A stretch of 36,068 bases of DNA, from contig DLYJ01000191.1 in the NCBI GenBank assembly GCA_003447785.1, positions 1 through 36,068 on the forward strand, read 5' to 3'. The first letter of the stretch is position 1. Every line of letters starts with the position of its first letter. Below the pieces are notes generated by a model that saw only the letters and a program-made list of their open reading frames with translations, was not told where the DNA came from and ran no database searches. This document shows, in pieces, positions 6,579 through 14,654 of this stretch. The DNA comes from Treponema sp. Its GTDB lineage: Bacteria > Spirochaetota > Spirochaetia > Treponematales > Treponemataceae. The position numbers and the translations under genes are program-made.

Positions 6579-6684
6579 AAAGAAGAAGCAGCATACAATA
6601 CACTTCAAGGAGCCTTTAGCAACAGCCCCGCTGTTTTTAAGCTGGTGCCGCTTCAGCGGATTTTTTTCAGGAGAGATAAAAAAA
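6579..6684 (+). promoter_or_regulatory. Structured 5' leader of the chemoreceptor mRNA
   Basis: Two consecutive hairpins are visible: AACAGC/GCTGTT (6621-6635, loop CCC) running into TTT, and CCGC/GCGG (6648-6659, loop TTCA) followed by A and seven T. Segments of the two can also pair with each other (AGCTG near 6640-6644 with CAGC near 6623-6626), as in an attenuator. I cannot match it to a known riboswitch class; c-di-GMP-I consensus sequences are absent. It remains open in frame with the receptor for 38 codons, so an N-terminal extension is a weaker alternative. Confidence 0.35.
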
Positions 6685-8757
6685 ATGACACTTTTAAAAC
6701 GTTCTCTGGCAATGATTGCCATTCCAACTACAGCAATTTTTCTTGTAATGATGTTAATTACTGCAAACAGGCTGCGTTTTTATGCCTCACAGCAGACTCA
6801 GGATGAACTTATTTCTTCAAGTGAAGCGTCAAGCGAATTCGTTGCAGGCGCACTTACTAAACCCCGCAACATGCTCGAAGCCCTGAACGGACTTTTTTTG
6901 GACGGTGTAAAAGACGACTACCAGCAGAATCTTAAAATCTTAATCAATTTTACGGAATCAAATCCTGACACAAACGGATTTTACGGACTTTTAAACGAAA
7001 CCTACTATGACGGCACCCTGTGGGAACCGGAGGCAGACTGGGATCCGCATACAAGACCGTGGTATCTTGGCGCCTTAAAAGACCCGGACAATTATGTTTT
7101 TACAGATGTTTATATTGACGACATGACCAGCTGTGCGGTAGTAAGTATTTCAAAACAGGTTTTTGACAAGAATAAAACCCCGCTGGGAGTTCTTTCCGTT
7201 GACTTTCCTATGGCTTCAATTAAAGCTTCTCTTGAAGAACGCAAAAAACACAGCGATGAAAAAATGTTTATTCTGACAGATCAGGGATTTTTTGCAACAC
7301 ACGAAAAATACAGTGCAGAAGACAATATTTCTTCAATTGAAAACGGTGCCTACAGTTCTTATGCACAAAATTTTCTTTCTGGCAGCGGAGATGTATTTAA
7401 AGTAAAGACTGATGGAATTCAGTATTATTTTAAATCAACTCAGATAAAAGGAACCAGCTGGTATTTTGTTTACGGACGCTCAGAAAAAGCAGTTAATTCT
7501 TTTGTTACAAGCTCAGCAAGAGTAATCATAATTTCATTTATTGTCCTGCTTGCTTTCATTTTTATTGTACTGGCAGTAATTCTTCGCGGTACAGTTCGCC
7601 CTATCCGCACAACAGCCAAAGCCCTCCTCGACATTGCTTCAGGAGACGCAGACCTGACACGACGCATTTCTGCAAAATCAAAATCAGAGGAAATGGACAC
7701 AGTCGTTTCGAGCTTCAACAACTTTTCACAAAAGATGCAGGAACTCATGTCAAACATCAAATCAACCAGCGCAAACCTCGACGTAGTTTCTGACAACATG
7801 CAGGAAAGCGTTTCTTCAGTTTCTGATTCAATGACAAACATCCGCTTAAGCATTACAGATGTTCAGGGGCACATACAGAAGCAGTCGGAAGGGTTTAACA
7901 GCACGTCCGCAGTTGTAAAAGAAGTTGCTTCAAGTATTACAACAGTAAATGACATGATTGATTCACAGACACAAAGTATCCGCGAGTCTTCTGCCGCAGT
8001 AGGACAGCTGGTAAAAGGAATTGAAAAAATCAGTTCATCAATGGAAAACATGGCTTCTTCTTTTAACCAGCTCGATGAAGAAGCACAGGCAGGAATGTCA
8101 AAACAGAAAAAAGTAAACGAACGCATTTCACAGATTGAAGAACAGTCAAAAATGCTTCAGGAAGCAAACACCGCAATTGCCGCAATCGCTTCACAGACAA
8201 ACCTTCTTGCAATGAACGCTGCAATTGAAGCCGCCCACGCAGGTGACTCAGGAAAAGGCTTTGCCGTAGTTGCAGACGAAATCCGTAAACTTTCAGAAAC
8301 CTCTTCTGCACAGTCAAAAACCATCGGCGAACAGCTCAAAAATATTCAGTCGAGCATTGGAGAAATTGTAGCCGCTTCCCAGGAATCAAGCACAGCCTTC
8401 AGCGGAGTAAGCCAGCGCATCCAGGAAACAGACACCTTTGTACAGTCAGTAAGAAGTGCTCTTGAAAAACAGAATGCCGATTCAAGAAGCGTAATAAGTT
8501 CACTTTCTCAGATGGACGAAAACACAGAAAAAGTCCGCTCAGCTTCTCAGAAAATGTCCGAAGGCTCAAGCCGCGCAATTGAAGAAATGGGCTTATTAAA
8601 AGAATCCGTAGACGCAGTAGGACAGAGCCTCAGCACAATGTCCGCCAACGCACAGAACGTAGTAACAAGCGGTCAGAAACTCGACGCATGTGTAGAAGCA
8701 CTGAACCAGAATGTAAACCAGCTCGGAACCGATGTAGGCCAGTTCAGAACGGAGTAA
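6685..8757 (+). CDS. Methyl-accepting chemotaxis protein with periplasmic Cache-type sensor
   Basis: 690 residues from the chosen start. TM1 at about 8-28, a periplasmic sensor at 30-275 with the double-Cache features [12 protein letters not shown] and [11 protein letters not shown]2 at about 279-300, HAMP at 301-355 ([20 protein letters not shown]), then a long coiled-coil signalling domain. The hairpin tip [18 protein letters not shown] (near 502-519) is the canonical contact for CheW and CheA. It would steer flagellar motility to a small-molecule ligand that cannot be named from sequence. Start choice: ATG at 6685 has AGGAGAG 9 bases upstream and begins directly before TM1, while the ATG at 6571 overlaps the promoter. 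It stands alone, divergent from the ECF operon. Confidence 0.93.
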   Translation: MTLLKRSLAMIAIPTTAIFLVMMLITANRLRFYASQQTQDELISSSEASSEFVAGALTKPRNMLEALNGLFLDGVKDDYQQNLKILINFTESNPDTNGFYGLLNETYYDGTLWEPEADWDPHTRPWYLGALKDPDNYVFTDVYIDDMTSCAVVSISKQVFDKNKTPLGVLSVDFPMASIKASLEERKKHSDEKMFILTDQGFFATHEKYSAEDNISSIENGAYSSYAQNFLSGSGDVFKVKTDGIQYYFKSTQIKGTSWYFVYGRSEKAVNSFVTSSARVIIISFIVLLAFIFIVLAVILRGTVRPIRTTAKALLDIASGDADLTRRISAKSKSEEMDTVVSSFNNFSQKMQELMSNIKSTSANLDVVSDNMQESVSSVSDSMTNIRLSITDVQGHIQKQSEGFNSTSAVVKEVASSITTVNDMIDSQTQSIRESSAAVGQLVKGIEKISSSMENMASSFNQLDEEAQAGMSKQKKVNERISQIEEQSKMLQEANTAIAAIASQTNLLAMNAAIEAAHAGDSGKGFAVVADEIRKLSETSSAQSKTIGEQLKNIQSSIGEIVAASQESSTAFSGVSQRIQETDTFVQSVRSALEKQNADSRSVISSLSQMDENTEKVRSASQKMSEGSSRAIEEMGLLKESVDAVGQSLSTMSANAQNVVTSGQKLDACVEALNQNVNQLGTDVGQFRTE

Positions 8758-8782
8758 GGGTGGGATGTACTCAAAGGCCGAT

Positions 8783-8821
8783 CATTGCCATATCATTGCC
8801 GAAACATTGCCAATCATTGCC
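8783..8821. repeat. Four direct CATTGCC repeats in helical phase
   Basis: CATTGCC occurs at 8783-8789, 8794-8800, 8805-8811 and 8815-8821, giving a spacing of 11, 11 and 10 bases. It lies between the convergent chemoreceptor and PAP2 genes, 25 bases past the chemoreceptor stop. The rest of 8758-8887 shows no convincing terminator or gene. Confidence 0.6.
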
Positions 8822-8887
8822 ATGAAGATTGGTTCAAAGCGAATAATCTGGCTGAAAACCATATTATGAAGACGTGAGTCTTTCTTC

Positions 8888-9721
8888 CTACCACTTAACC
8901 TTAACAAAAACTCCGCTGCCGGTAAGCCCTACTTTCAGGGCATTTTTTGTGTTGAATGTATGCAACCAGGGTACCAGAAATCCGGTTGCGCTTCCGATTA
9001 CGGCGCCGGTCAGAACATCTGTCATAAAATGATTTCCGCTTTTTATACGGAGGGCGGCGGTTGCAAGGGCAAGGGCGTAACTGCCGCCGGTAACAGCATA
9101 ACGATATGGAGAATCCGGAAAATATTTACTGAAGGTATAGGAAGCAAAAGTTGCCCCTGCAAAAGCCATAGTCGAATGTCCCGACGGAAAGGAATTGGCA
9201 AAGTCTCCGTCTTCAAGGTCATCTTCCGGATAAGTTGAAGGGTCATAGTACATGTACGGTCTCGCGCGTGTTACGCAGAGTTTTGTAAGTTCCTTGATTC
9301 CGTTGGCAATTAAGAGGGTTTCGGCGTACATCACGCCCACAGTAAACCATTCGTCTTTGTCTGTTGCTAAAAGAACTGCTGGAGCTGCCATCGCAGCGAC
9401 AAGAGAAATGTCACCCGCCCTGTCCAGTTTTTTTGAATAACTGTTCATAAAGATGCGGTCAAGGGCATTTACATCGTCCTTGTCATAAACTTTTGAAGGA
9501 TCGTATTTCTGACGGTTGAATTCCAGGACGTTGTCCAGAAGGAGGTCGCCTCCGCTTAAAAGGACGCCGCTTCCGAAAATAAGGCCGTCTTTAAGACCAT
9601 CCAGAGCAAAGACATCTCCCCTACCCCGGAAACTAAATGAGTGCGCCCCCGCAGTTACGCAAAGCATAATTACAAGGGCGGCAGAAAGAATAATTTTTAC
9701 TGGAATTGAATTTTTATTCAT
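8888..9721 (-). CDS. PAP2-family phosphatase, exported
   Basis: 277 residues. It has a signal peptide or N-terminal anchor (KIILSAALVIMLCVTAGAHS) and then a PAP2 acid-phosphatase core with all three motifs: K-x6-RP in KLCVTRARPY, PSGH in FPSGHSTMAFA, and the H-x3-D motif in GNHFMTDVLTGA. Several hydrophobic segments suggest membrane attachment, with the active site on the periplasmic side. Substrates of the family include lipid phosphates and undecaprenyl diphosphate; the one here is unknown. The start is ATG at 9719-9721, eight bases inside the polygalacturonase gene. A TTG at 9748 would extend it by nine residues but spoil the signal peptide. Its place as last gene of the pectin cluster is not functionally explained. 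Confidence 0.85.
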   Translation of the reverse strand: MNKNSIPVKIILSAALVIMLCVTAGAHSFSFRGRGDVFALDGLKDGLIFGSGVLLSGGDLLLDNVLEFNRQKYDPSKVYDKDDVNALDRIFMNSYSKKLDRAGDISLVAAMAAPAVLLATDKDEWFTVGVMYAETLLIANGIKELTKLCVTRARPYMYYDPSTYPEDDLEDGDFANSFPSGHSTMAFAGATFASYTFSKYFPDSPYRYAVTGGSYALALATAALRIKSGNHFMTDVLTGAVIGSATGFLVPWLHTFNTKNALKVGLTGSGVFVKVKW

Positions 9722-11066
9722 AAATAAAAGTCTCTTTTGGACCTTCAATTACAACGTTTTCAAATTTTGCGCCCGGAGCATTACGAACGCGGAAACTCTT
9801 AACGCTAACTTCTGGAAGTCCAAAGAACATGTCGCTGTCCATCGGCGAGCGGTCTGAGTTTTCGTCAGTTGTAAAATGACAGTCGCGGATTTCGAGGTTT
9901 TCGATCGGCATTTCCGGCAAGCCTACGATAAAGCCTGCACTTGCCTTACAGCCTGTTCCCTTACATCCAACGATTTTTACGTTGTGAATGCGTGGAGTTT
10001 CGCTTGTAACCGGCATTTTGTCCAGGCTGAACAACGGAGACTTAGTGTCAGTTACACCGCACTTGTAGTACATGTTCATTGCGATTGGGCAGAGTGTATC
10101 ATTCATTACGAGATTATTTAATTCGATATCGTTGATGTCACCACCACGTCCGCGGCGGCTCTTGATACGGATACCCCGGTCAGTTCCGGAAAGGTCACAG
10201 TCATACGCGTGGATTTTGCTCATTCCAGCTGCAGTTTCTGAACCCAGAACGATTCCACCATGTGCATTGCGTACGGTACAGCCTCGTACTTCAACTCCCA
10301 CAGTCGGGCGGTTTACGCGGATTCCGTCAGGACCTGAACCTGATTTGATACAGATTCCGTCGTCACCCACAGAAACAAAGCAGTCGATGATTTTTACGTC
10401 TGTACATGAGTCAACGTCGATTCCGTCTGTGTTTGGAGCCGAATACGGGTTTTCGATATGAAGATTTTTAAGGGTCAGATTTTTAACATAAAGCGGGTGA
10501 ACTGTCCAGAAAGGTGAATCGATGATTTTTACACCTTCAATTGTTACGTTTTCGCAGTTGATGAATTCAACCAGACACGGACGAAGGAACTGTGTTTCCC
10601 TTCCGCCGCCGCCACCGGCCTGATTTTCGTAACCCGGGTTAAGTTTTGCAAGGGCCTTTTCGTATGATTCTTCCGGTTTTGACTGTCCCGATGCTTTTTT
10701 TGCTCTTTTGAGTTCCCACCAGGCCTTTCCGTTTCCGTTGATTGTGCCTTTTCCGGTAATTTTTACATTTTTTGTATCTGCTGAACGTACGAGGGCGTGC
10801 ATTGCGTAACATTCTACACCTTCCCAGCGTGTAAATGCAGGAGGATAAGCATTAGGATCATCAGTAAAGAAAAGTTCAGCGCCTTCCTGAAGTTCAAGAG
10901 TTGTGTCTGATGGAATGTCGATAGGACCTGTAACCCACTTTCCGCTTTCTACAGTTAAAGTTCCTCCGCCGTTTTTTGCAAGCTCGTCGAAAGCTTTCTT
11001 AAAGATTATAGTGTTGTCTGAGCCATCGCTTTTTGCACCGAAGTCTCTAAAACTGATTGTTTTCAT
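9714..11066 (-). CDS. GH28 polygalacturonase, intracellular
   Basis: 450 residues, a right-handed beta-helix glycoside hydrolase that cleaves alpha-1,4-galacturonic acid linkages with inversion. The GH28 signatures are in order: NTDGIDVDS (near 211), GDDGICIKSG (near 233), NAHGGIVLGSE (near 266) and RIKSRRGRGG (near 298), so the three catalytic Asp and the substrate-binding His and RIK are all present. The start MKTISFRDFGAKSDG has GGAGA eleven bases upstream, and no signal peptide follows, so the enzyme should act in the cytoplasm on imported oligogalacturonides, probably as an exo-hydrolase. It has its own promoter (11101-11129) and overlaps the PAP2 start by eight bases. Confidence 0.93.
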   Translation of the reverse strand: MKTISFRDFGAKSDGSDNTIIFKKAFDELAKNGGGTLTVESGKWVTGPIDIPSDTTLELQEGAELFFTDDPNAYPPAFTRWEGVECYAMHALVRSADTKNVKITGKGTINGNGKAWWELKRAKKASGQSKPEESYEKALAKLNPGYENQAGGGGGRETQFLRPCLVEFINCENVTIEGVKIIDSPFWTVHPLYVKNLTLKNLHIENPYSAPNTDGIDVDSCTDVKIIDCFVSVGDDGICIKSGSGPDGIRVNRPTVGVEVRGCTVRNAHGGIVLGSETAAGMSKIHAYDCDLSGTDRGIRIKSRRGRGGDINDIELNNLVMNDTLCPIAMNMYYKCGVTDTKSPLFSLDKMPVTSETPRIHNVKIVGCKGTGCKASAGFIVGLPEMPIENLEIRDCHFTTDENSDRSPMDSDMFFGLPEVSVKSFRVRNAPGAKFENVVIEGPKETFIYE

Positions 11067-11100
11067 AAGAAACAGGTCTCCTTTTTTACCTTTTTGTTGC

Positions 11101-11129
11101 ATTATAAGATACAGGGAAACGGTCAGCAA
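11101..11129 (-). promoter_or_regulatory. Internal promoter before the GH28 gene
   Basis: Minus strand TTGCTG (11124-11129), 17-base spacer, perfect TATAAT (11101-11106), with transcript start near 11094. It allows GH28 and PAP2 to be made separately from the upstream pectinases. Confidence 0.6.
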
Positions 11130-11173
11130 GTAAAGACAACAAAGTGTATAACTATTTGTATTTTAGAGAAATT

Positions 11174-12163
11174 TTAGATTGAAATCGAATACTGATCCTT
11201 TAACTCTCCGGCTTCGGCCTTTGTCATTACATAGCCGTGTCTGTCACGGTTTTCAGTTGAATCTGGAGCGATGTTTCCGTCATCGTCCTTCCTGAGCGTT
11301 CCAAATTCGCGCCAGCCGTTTTCTGCACAGCCCTTTTCCGGCCAAACGGCGCGTGTTCCGTCCTCGTCTGTCCACAAGGTTTCGTCGTAATTAGAGTCTA
11401 AAGTACAGTCTATTAACGCAATTGAATCCCATCTGTCTGCGCTGTCAGCTTTTCCTGTTCCCTGAGAGCGTCCAACCCAGATGCGGCTTCCTTCAGGGCG
11501 TTTGTCTGCGGTAAAGTCACAGTTGATAAAGATAAAGCCCGGTTTTGAGTTAACTGCCCGGCTCTGAACAACATAGGCAGGTCTTACACCGCCGCGGTTG
11601 TCCTCTCTTGTGTGAATCTGGCATTTTTCAAATACACAGGTATCGCAGTAACCCCAAATATAGTCAATGTCACCGGTGATGTAGCAGTTTTCAAATCTGC
11701 TGAATCCCTTTACGTGAATTGTGTCCTGACGGCTGATAAAGCGCATGTTCTGGCAAAGGAGGTTTCCCGTGTTATTGTGAAAACAGAGGGCTTCTGCCTG
11801 ATTGCCCAGAGCTGCGTCATCAGCGGTTTTTATATGTGTGTTTTCGATTGTAAAGCCCCGGAGGGTAACATCAGTTGCTCCCTGACCGATTACAAATACC
11901 GAGCGGTTTTCTGTATCTTTGTGGAAGGCCTCGCAGTTTTCGGCGCTGATTACACAATCCTTCGGATTAGTGCCGGAAGGTGTTTCCATAATAAGCGGAT
12001 TTGCAAGGTTGTAAGAAATGATTCCGGGATAATTACCTGGCATAAGAACAATATGTACAGGTGTATCAGAATTAATTGTGCCGGAACGCACCATGTCATT
12101 TATCTTTTTAAAAGTCTGAGTGATAATTCCAGTTGCAGATGGTGTAATTTTTAATTCAAGCAT
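11174..12163 (-). CDS. Pectin methylesterase (CE8), intracellular
   Basis: 329 residues, a beta-helix carbohydrate esterase that removes methyl esters from galacturonate residues. Conserved sites are visible: the oxyanion Gln in NQAEAL (Q122), Asp in RQDT (D147), the nucleophile Asp in GDIDYIWG (D167), and Arg in WVGRSQG (R232). The N-terminus MLELKITPSATGI shows no signal peptide, so it would work on imported methylated oligogalacturonides next to the intracellular GH28. The ATG at 12161-12163 has a GGAG about ten bases upstream. It sits 58 bases after the hydrolase gene, with a TATAAT (12221-12226) overlapping that gene's stop but no good -35, so it is probably mainly operon-transcribed. 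Confidence 0.92.
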   Translation of the reverse strand: MLELKITPSATGIITQTFKKINDMVRSGTINSDTPVHIVLMPGNYPGIISYNLANPLIMETPSGTNPKDCVISAENCEAFHKDTENRSVFVIGQGATDVTLRGFTIENTHIKTADDAALGNQAEALCFHNNTGNLLCQNMRFISRQDTIHVKGFSRFENCYITGDIDYIWGYCDTCVFEKCQIHTREDNRGGVRPAYVVQSRAVNSKPGFIFINCDFTADKRPEGSRIWVGRSQGTGKADSADRWDSIALIDCTLDSNYDETLWTDEDGTRAVWPEKGCAENGWREFGTLRKDDDGNIAPDSTENRDRHGYVMTKAEAGELKDQYSISI

Positions 12164-12221
12164 TTTTTTACTTACTCCATTTATCCGGGGAACTGTTTTT
12201 TATCGTGCTCCCTCACTTATA

Positions 12222-13220
12222 TTATACACCATATTTTAAAAGAAATGCCTCCACAGCAGTAAAATATTTTTCTTTATCGTAAAAATAACTTACGGCATGA
12301 GGTGCGCCTTCGATAATTACAAGGTCAGCAGAGTCCGGATTGATTGTTTTATAGAGCAGAAAGTTTGCCTGGCTCATATCTGCAGGAACTTTTTTGTCTT
12401 TATCTCCGGTAATAAAGAGAACTGGAATTTTAGTGTGGCTCAGCGCCTGAGAAGTTGAATATTCATTAAAGTCAAAACCTGCAAACCAGTTTGCAAATTT
12501 ATTGTTTGAATACATCTGGAGACGCGCCAGGAAACGGGGAAGATGATAAATATTCAACATGTTCCAGTAGAGGATTTCGTAAGGGCTTGTAAAGCCGCAG
12601 TCAGCAACCAGGCCGCGTACGTTTGAACCATAATCAAAGCCGCCTGCCATTACAGTTGTGGCACATCCCATGGAAATTCCATGAACAAAGATGTTCATGT
12701 CAGCGCCATAAAGTTCAGTTACTTTGTTTATCCAGTCGCGCAAATCGTAATGTTCCTTAACGCCAAAAGTGATGAACTTACCTTCGCTCAGTCCGTGTGA
12801 GCGCTCATAAGGCAGAACCAGAGTGTAATCAAGAGAATTGTAAAAACGTGCCAGAGTGGCAAAATCCCGGGACGGAGATGAATGATAGCCGTGCATCAGA
12901 ATAATGATTCCCCGCGCCTGATGTGAGGCCTCAAGAACAAGGGCCTTAAGTTTTAATCCGTCGTAAGATTGAATTTCAATAAGCGGGCAGTTCTGGTCTT
13001 TGAGCCACTGTGCGTCCTGCATGTGGTGCTCATAGTTTTCTTTACTGCCATAAAATTTTGTAAGATGTTCTGCACTTGTGTCAGGCTCCTCACGGCCAAA
13101 GGTCGGGATAAACACAAAACAGAAAGTGCAGATGTTGTACAGAAGGATGAGGGCAAGAACCGCTCCCAGAAATATTCCGGAACTTTTAAGATCCGCCTTT
13201 GATATTTTAAGTCTGGCCAT
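12222..13220 (-). CDS. Membrane-anchored alpha/beta hydrolase
   Basis: 332 residues. One N-terminal transmembrane segment (SGIFLGAVLALILLYNICTF, about 14-35), then an alpha/beta-hydrolase fold. Oxyanion motif MHGYHSS, nucleophile elbow HGISMGCAT (Ser near 182), acid in FITGDKDKKVP (near 275) and catalytic His in EGAPHAVSYF (near 305). This places it with peptidase/esterase-like hydrolases of unassigned substrate. In a pectin operon, an acetyl- or feruloyl-type esterase acting on pectin decorations is a reasonable guess, but not shown by sequence. The ATG at 13220 has GGAGAGAGG upstream. It lies 28 bases after the PL1 gene and so belongs to the operon. Confidence 0.85.
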   Translation of the reverse strand: MARLKISKADLKSSGIFLGAVLALILLYNICTFCFVFIPTFGREEPDTSAEHLTKFYGSKENYEHHMQDAQWLKDQNCPLIEIQSYDGLKLKALVLEASHQARGIIILMHGYHSSPSRDFATLARFYNSLDYTLVLPYERSHGLSEGKFITFGVKEHYDLRDWINKVTELYGADMNIFVHGISMGCATTVMAGGFDYGSNVRGLVADCGFTSPYEILYWNMLNIYHLPRFLARLQMYSNNKFANWFAGFDFNEYSTSQALSHTKIPVLFITGDKDKKVPADMSQANFLLYKTINPDSADLVIIEGAPHAVSYFYDKEKYFTAVEAFLLKYGV

Positions 13221-13248
13221 ATTCTACGCCCTCTCTCCGGTTTTTAAA

Positions 13249-14613
13249 CTACTGAATTACAGTTAATTTTCCGGCACCGCAGCCTTTGCTTACGATGTCT
13301 TTTACTTTGGCAGCCTTGTCTACAGAGTATTTGTAGTAGTCAGAAGGCTTCCATTCACTCTTTGCGTCAACAGCAGAAGGTTCAATGTTAAGGCTTCCGA
13401 TGTCAAAGAGAACACCGTTGCGGTTTGGAGTTACAGAGCGTTTTGCTTCTTCAAAAGAGTTTGCTTCGCTGTAAATGCGGCAGTCCTTGCGGCGGTCAAT
13501 GCCGGAACCCTGCTGGTCTGTGTAGAGGTTGTTGTAAAGGTGAATTGTTGCAAAGCGGACAAACGGGAGGCGCTGTTTACAGCCGTCATACCAGTTGTGG
13601 TCAACAGTGATTGTCTGGTGATTGATATCGCTTGTGTTTTTGTCGCTGTTACCGATCAGCATTGTTTTGTCACCGTGAGAGAAGTGGTTCCATGAGATTG
13701 TTACAAAATCAGATGCCTTTGTAATGTCACACTGTCCGTCATAAACACGCCAGAATACATCGCGGCGGTCTTTTGTTTCGTATTTGTCAGACTGAATTTC
13801 TGCAGTTGTGAAAGTCTGTTTGAAAGTACAGTGGTCAATCCATACATATTTTGAAGACTGAATTGAAACGAGGTCCAGGTCAGCGTTGAGACCGTCAGAG
13901 TCTTCAAGTTTCGGGAACGGGTTGTAACAGTCGCTCAAAATAAGGTTACGGATTACAATGTTCTGAACATCTTTGAGCATAAAGGCAACACCGCGAAGTT
14001 CAGCATCGTTTCCGAGACCGATAATTGTTGTGTCGTTCTTTAAGCGGAGAACAACGGCAGCTTCGTATGATTTCTGGAGAGTTGTGCGCAGTTCAGCAAC
14101 TTCGCCAAACTGGTCCTGGTCATAGTTGAATGAAGCAGTGTATTTCTGTTTCCATTCTGCGTAAGAATTACATGGAAGGACAGATTTTGCAGTTTTTGTT
14201 GCGATAAATTTGTCCAGCTGTGGAGTTGTTCCGTTGTATGTTTCCGGAATCATTGTTCCGCGGCCGGTGTCGCTCATTTCGATTTTTCCCTGAACATATA
14301 TTACTTTCGGGCCTTCAGCGTTAACGGCCTTAAAAAGTTCAGCACGGTTTGTAACAGTATAAACTGTTCCGCCGGCACCGCCCTTAGTTCCAGTTTTTGC
14401 ATCCGGTGGAGTAACTGTTTTTCCGGCAAGGTCTTTTGTTCCTGCGTAAGATGCCCATCCGTGAGGTGCATCAAGTGCGCTGATTTGTTTAGCAGAACTT
14501 TTTGCAGAAGCGCCTGAACCGCTCTTTGCCGCACCATCAGTTGAACCGCATGCACCGAGCAGAAGCATTGTGCTCAGGGCGGTTAAAAGTGCTGTAAATA
14601 TTGATTTTTTCAT
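13249..14613 (-). CDS. PL1 pectate lyase lipoprotein (third of three tandem copies)
   Basis: 454 residues. Lipoprotein signal peptide with lipobox LLGAC near residue 20, then a Ser/Ala-rich linker and a PL1 beta-helix. It cleaves polygalacturonate by beta-elimination at the cell surface, with Ca2+. Seen: LDLVSIQSS and WIDHCTF (Ca site region), DGQCDITKASDFVTISWNHF, and catalytic Arg in RLPFVRF (near 348-354). It shares with its neighbours the HDKTMLIG-like HGDKTMLIG, the NNLY turn and a GxGAGK C-terminus. The start is ATG at 14611-14613 with AGGAG seven bases upstream; an in-frame ATG two codons earlier sits too close to that site. It lies 41 bases after the preceding PL1 gene. Confidence 0.92.
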   Translation of the reverse strand: MKKSIFTALLTALSTMLLLGACGSTDGAAKSGSGASAKSSAKQISALDAPHGWASYAGTKDLAGKTVTPPDAKTGTKGGAGGTVYTVTNRAELFKAVNAEGPKVIYVQGKIEMSDTGRGTMIPETYNGTTPQLDKFIATKTAKSVLPCNSYAEWKQKYTASFNYDQDQFGEVAELRTTLQKSYEAAVVLRLKNDTTIIGLGNDAELRGVAFMLKDVQNIVIRNLILSDCYNPFPKLEDSDGLNADLDLVSIQSSKYVWIDHCTFKQTFTTAEIQSDKYETKDRRDVFWRVYDGQCDITKASDFVTISWNHFSHGDKTMLIGNSDKNTSDINHQTITVDHNWYDGCKQRLPFVRFATIHLYNNLYTDQQGSGIDRRKDCRIYSEANSFEEAKRSVTPNRNGVLFDIGSLNIEPSAVDAKSEWKPSDYYKYSVDKAAKVKDIVSKGCGAGKLTVIQ

Positions 14614-14654
14614 TTTCATTCTCCTTTTCCTTTTTCTTTTCTGAAAAATGTATT

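Noticed and set aside
6571..6684. 38-residue N-terminal extension of the chemoreceptor
   Set aside because: Its ATG overlaps the TATAAT box, it lacks a Shine-Dalgarno, and the region folds as an RNA leader; the start at 6685 has AGGAGAG and precedes TM1.
6579..6684. c-di-GMP riboswitch before the chemoreceptor
   Set aside because: The conserved sequences of the GEMM-I aptamer are not present; only generic hairpins are seen.
8783..8821. CATTGCC repeats as a CRISPR-type array
   Set aside because: Repeat units of seven bases with 3 to 4 base spacing are far too short, and no cas genes are present.
11612..12154. 180-codon plus-strand frame opposite the CE8 gene
   Set aside because: It is antisense to a gene with intact CE8 catalytic motifs; no start signal or domain.
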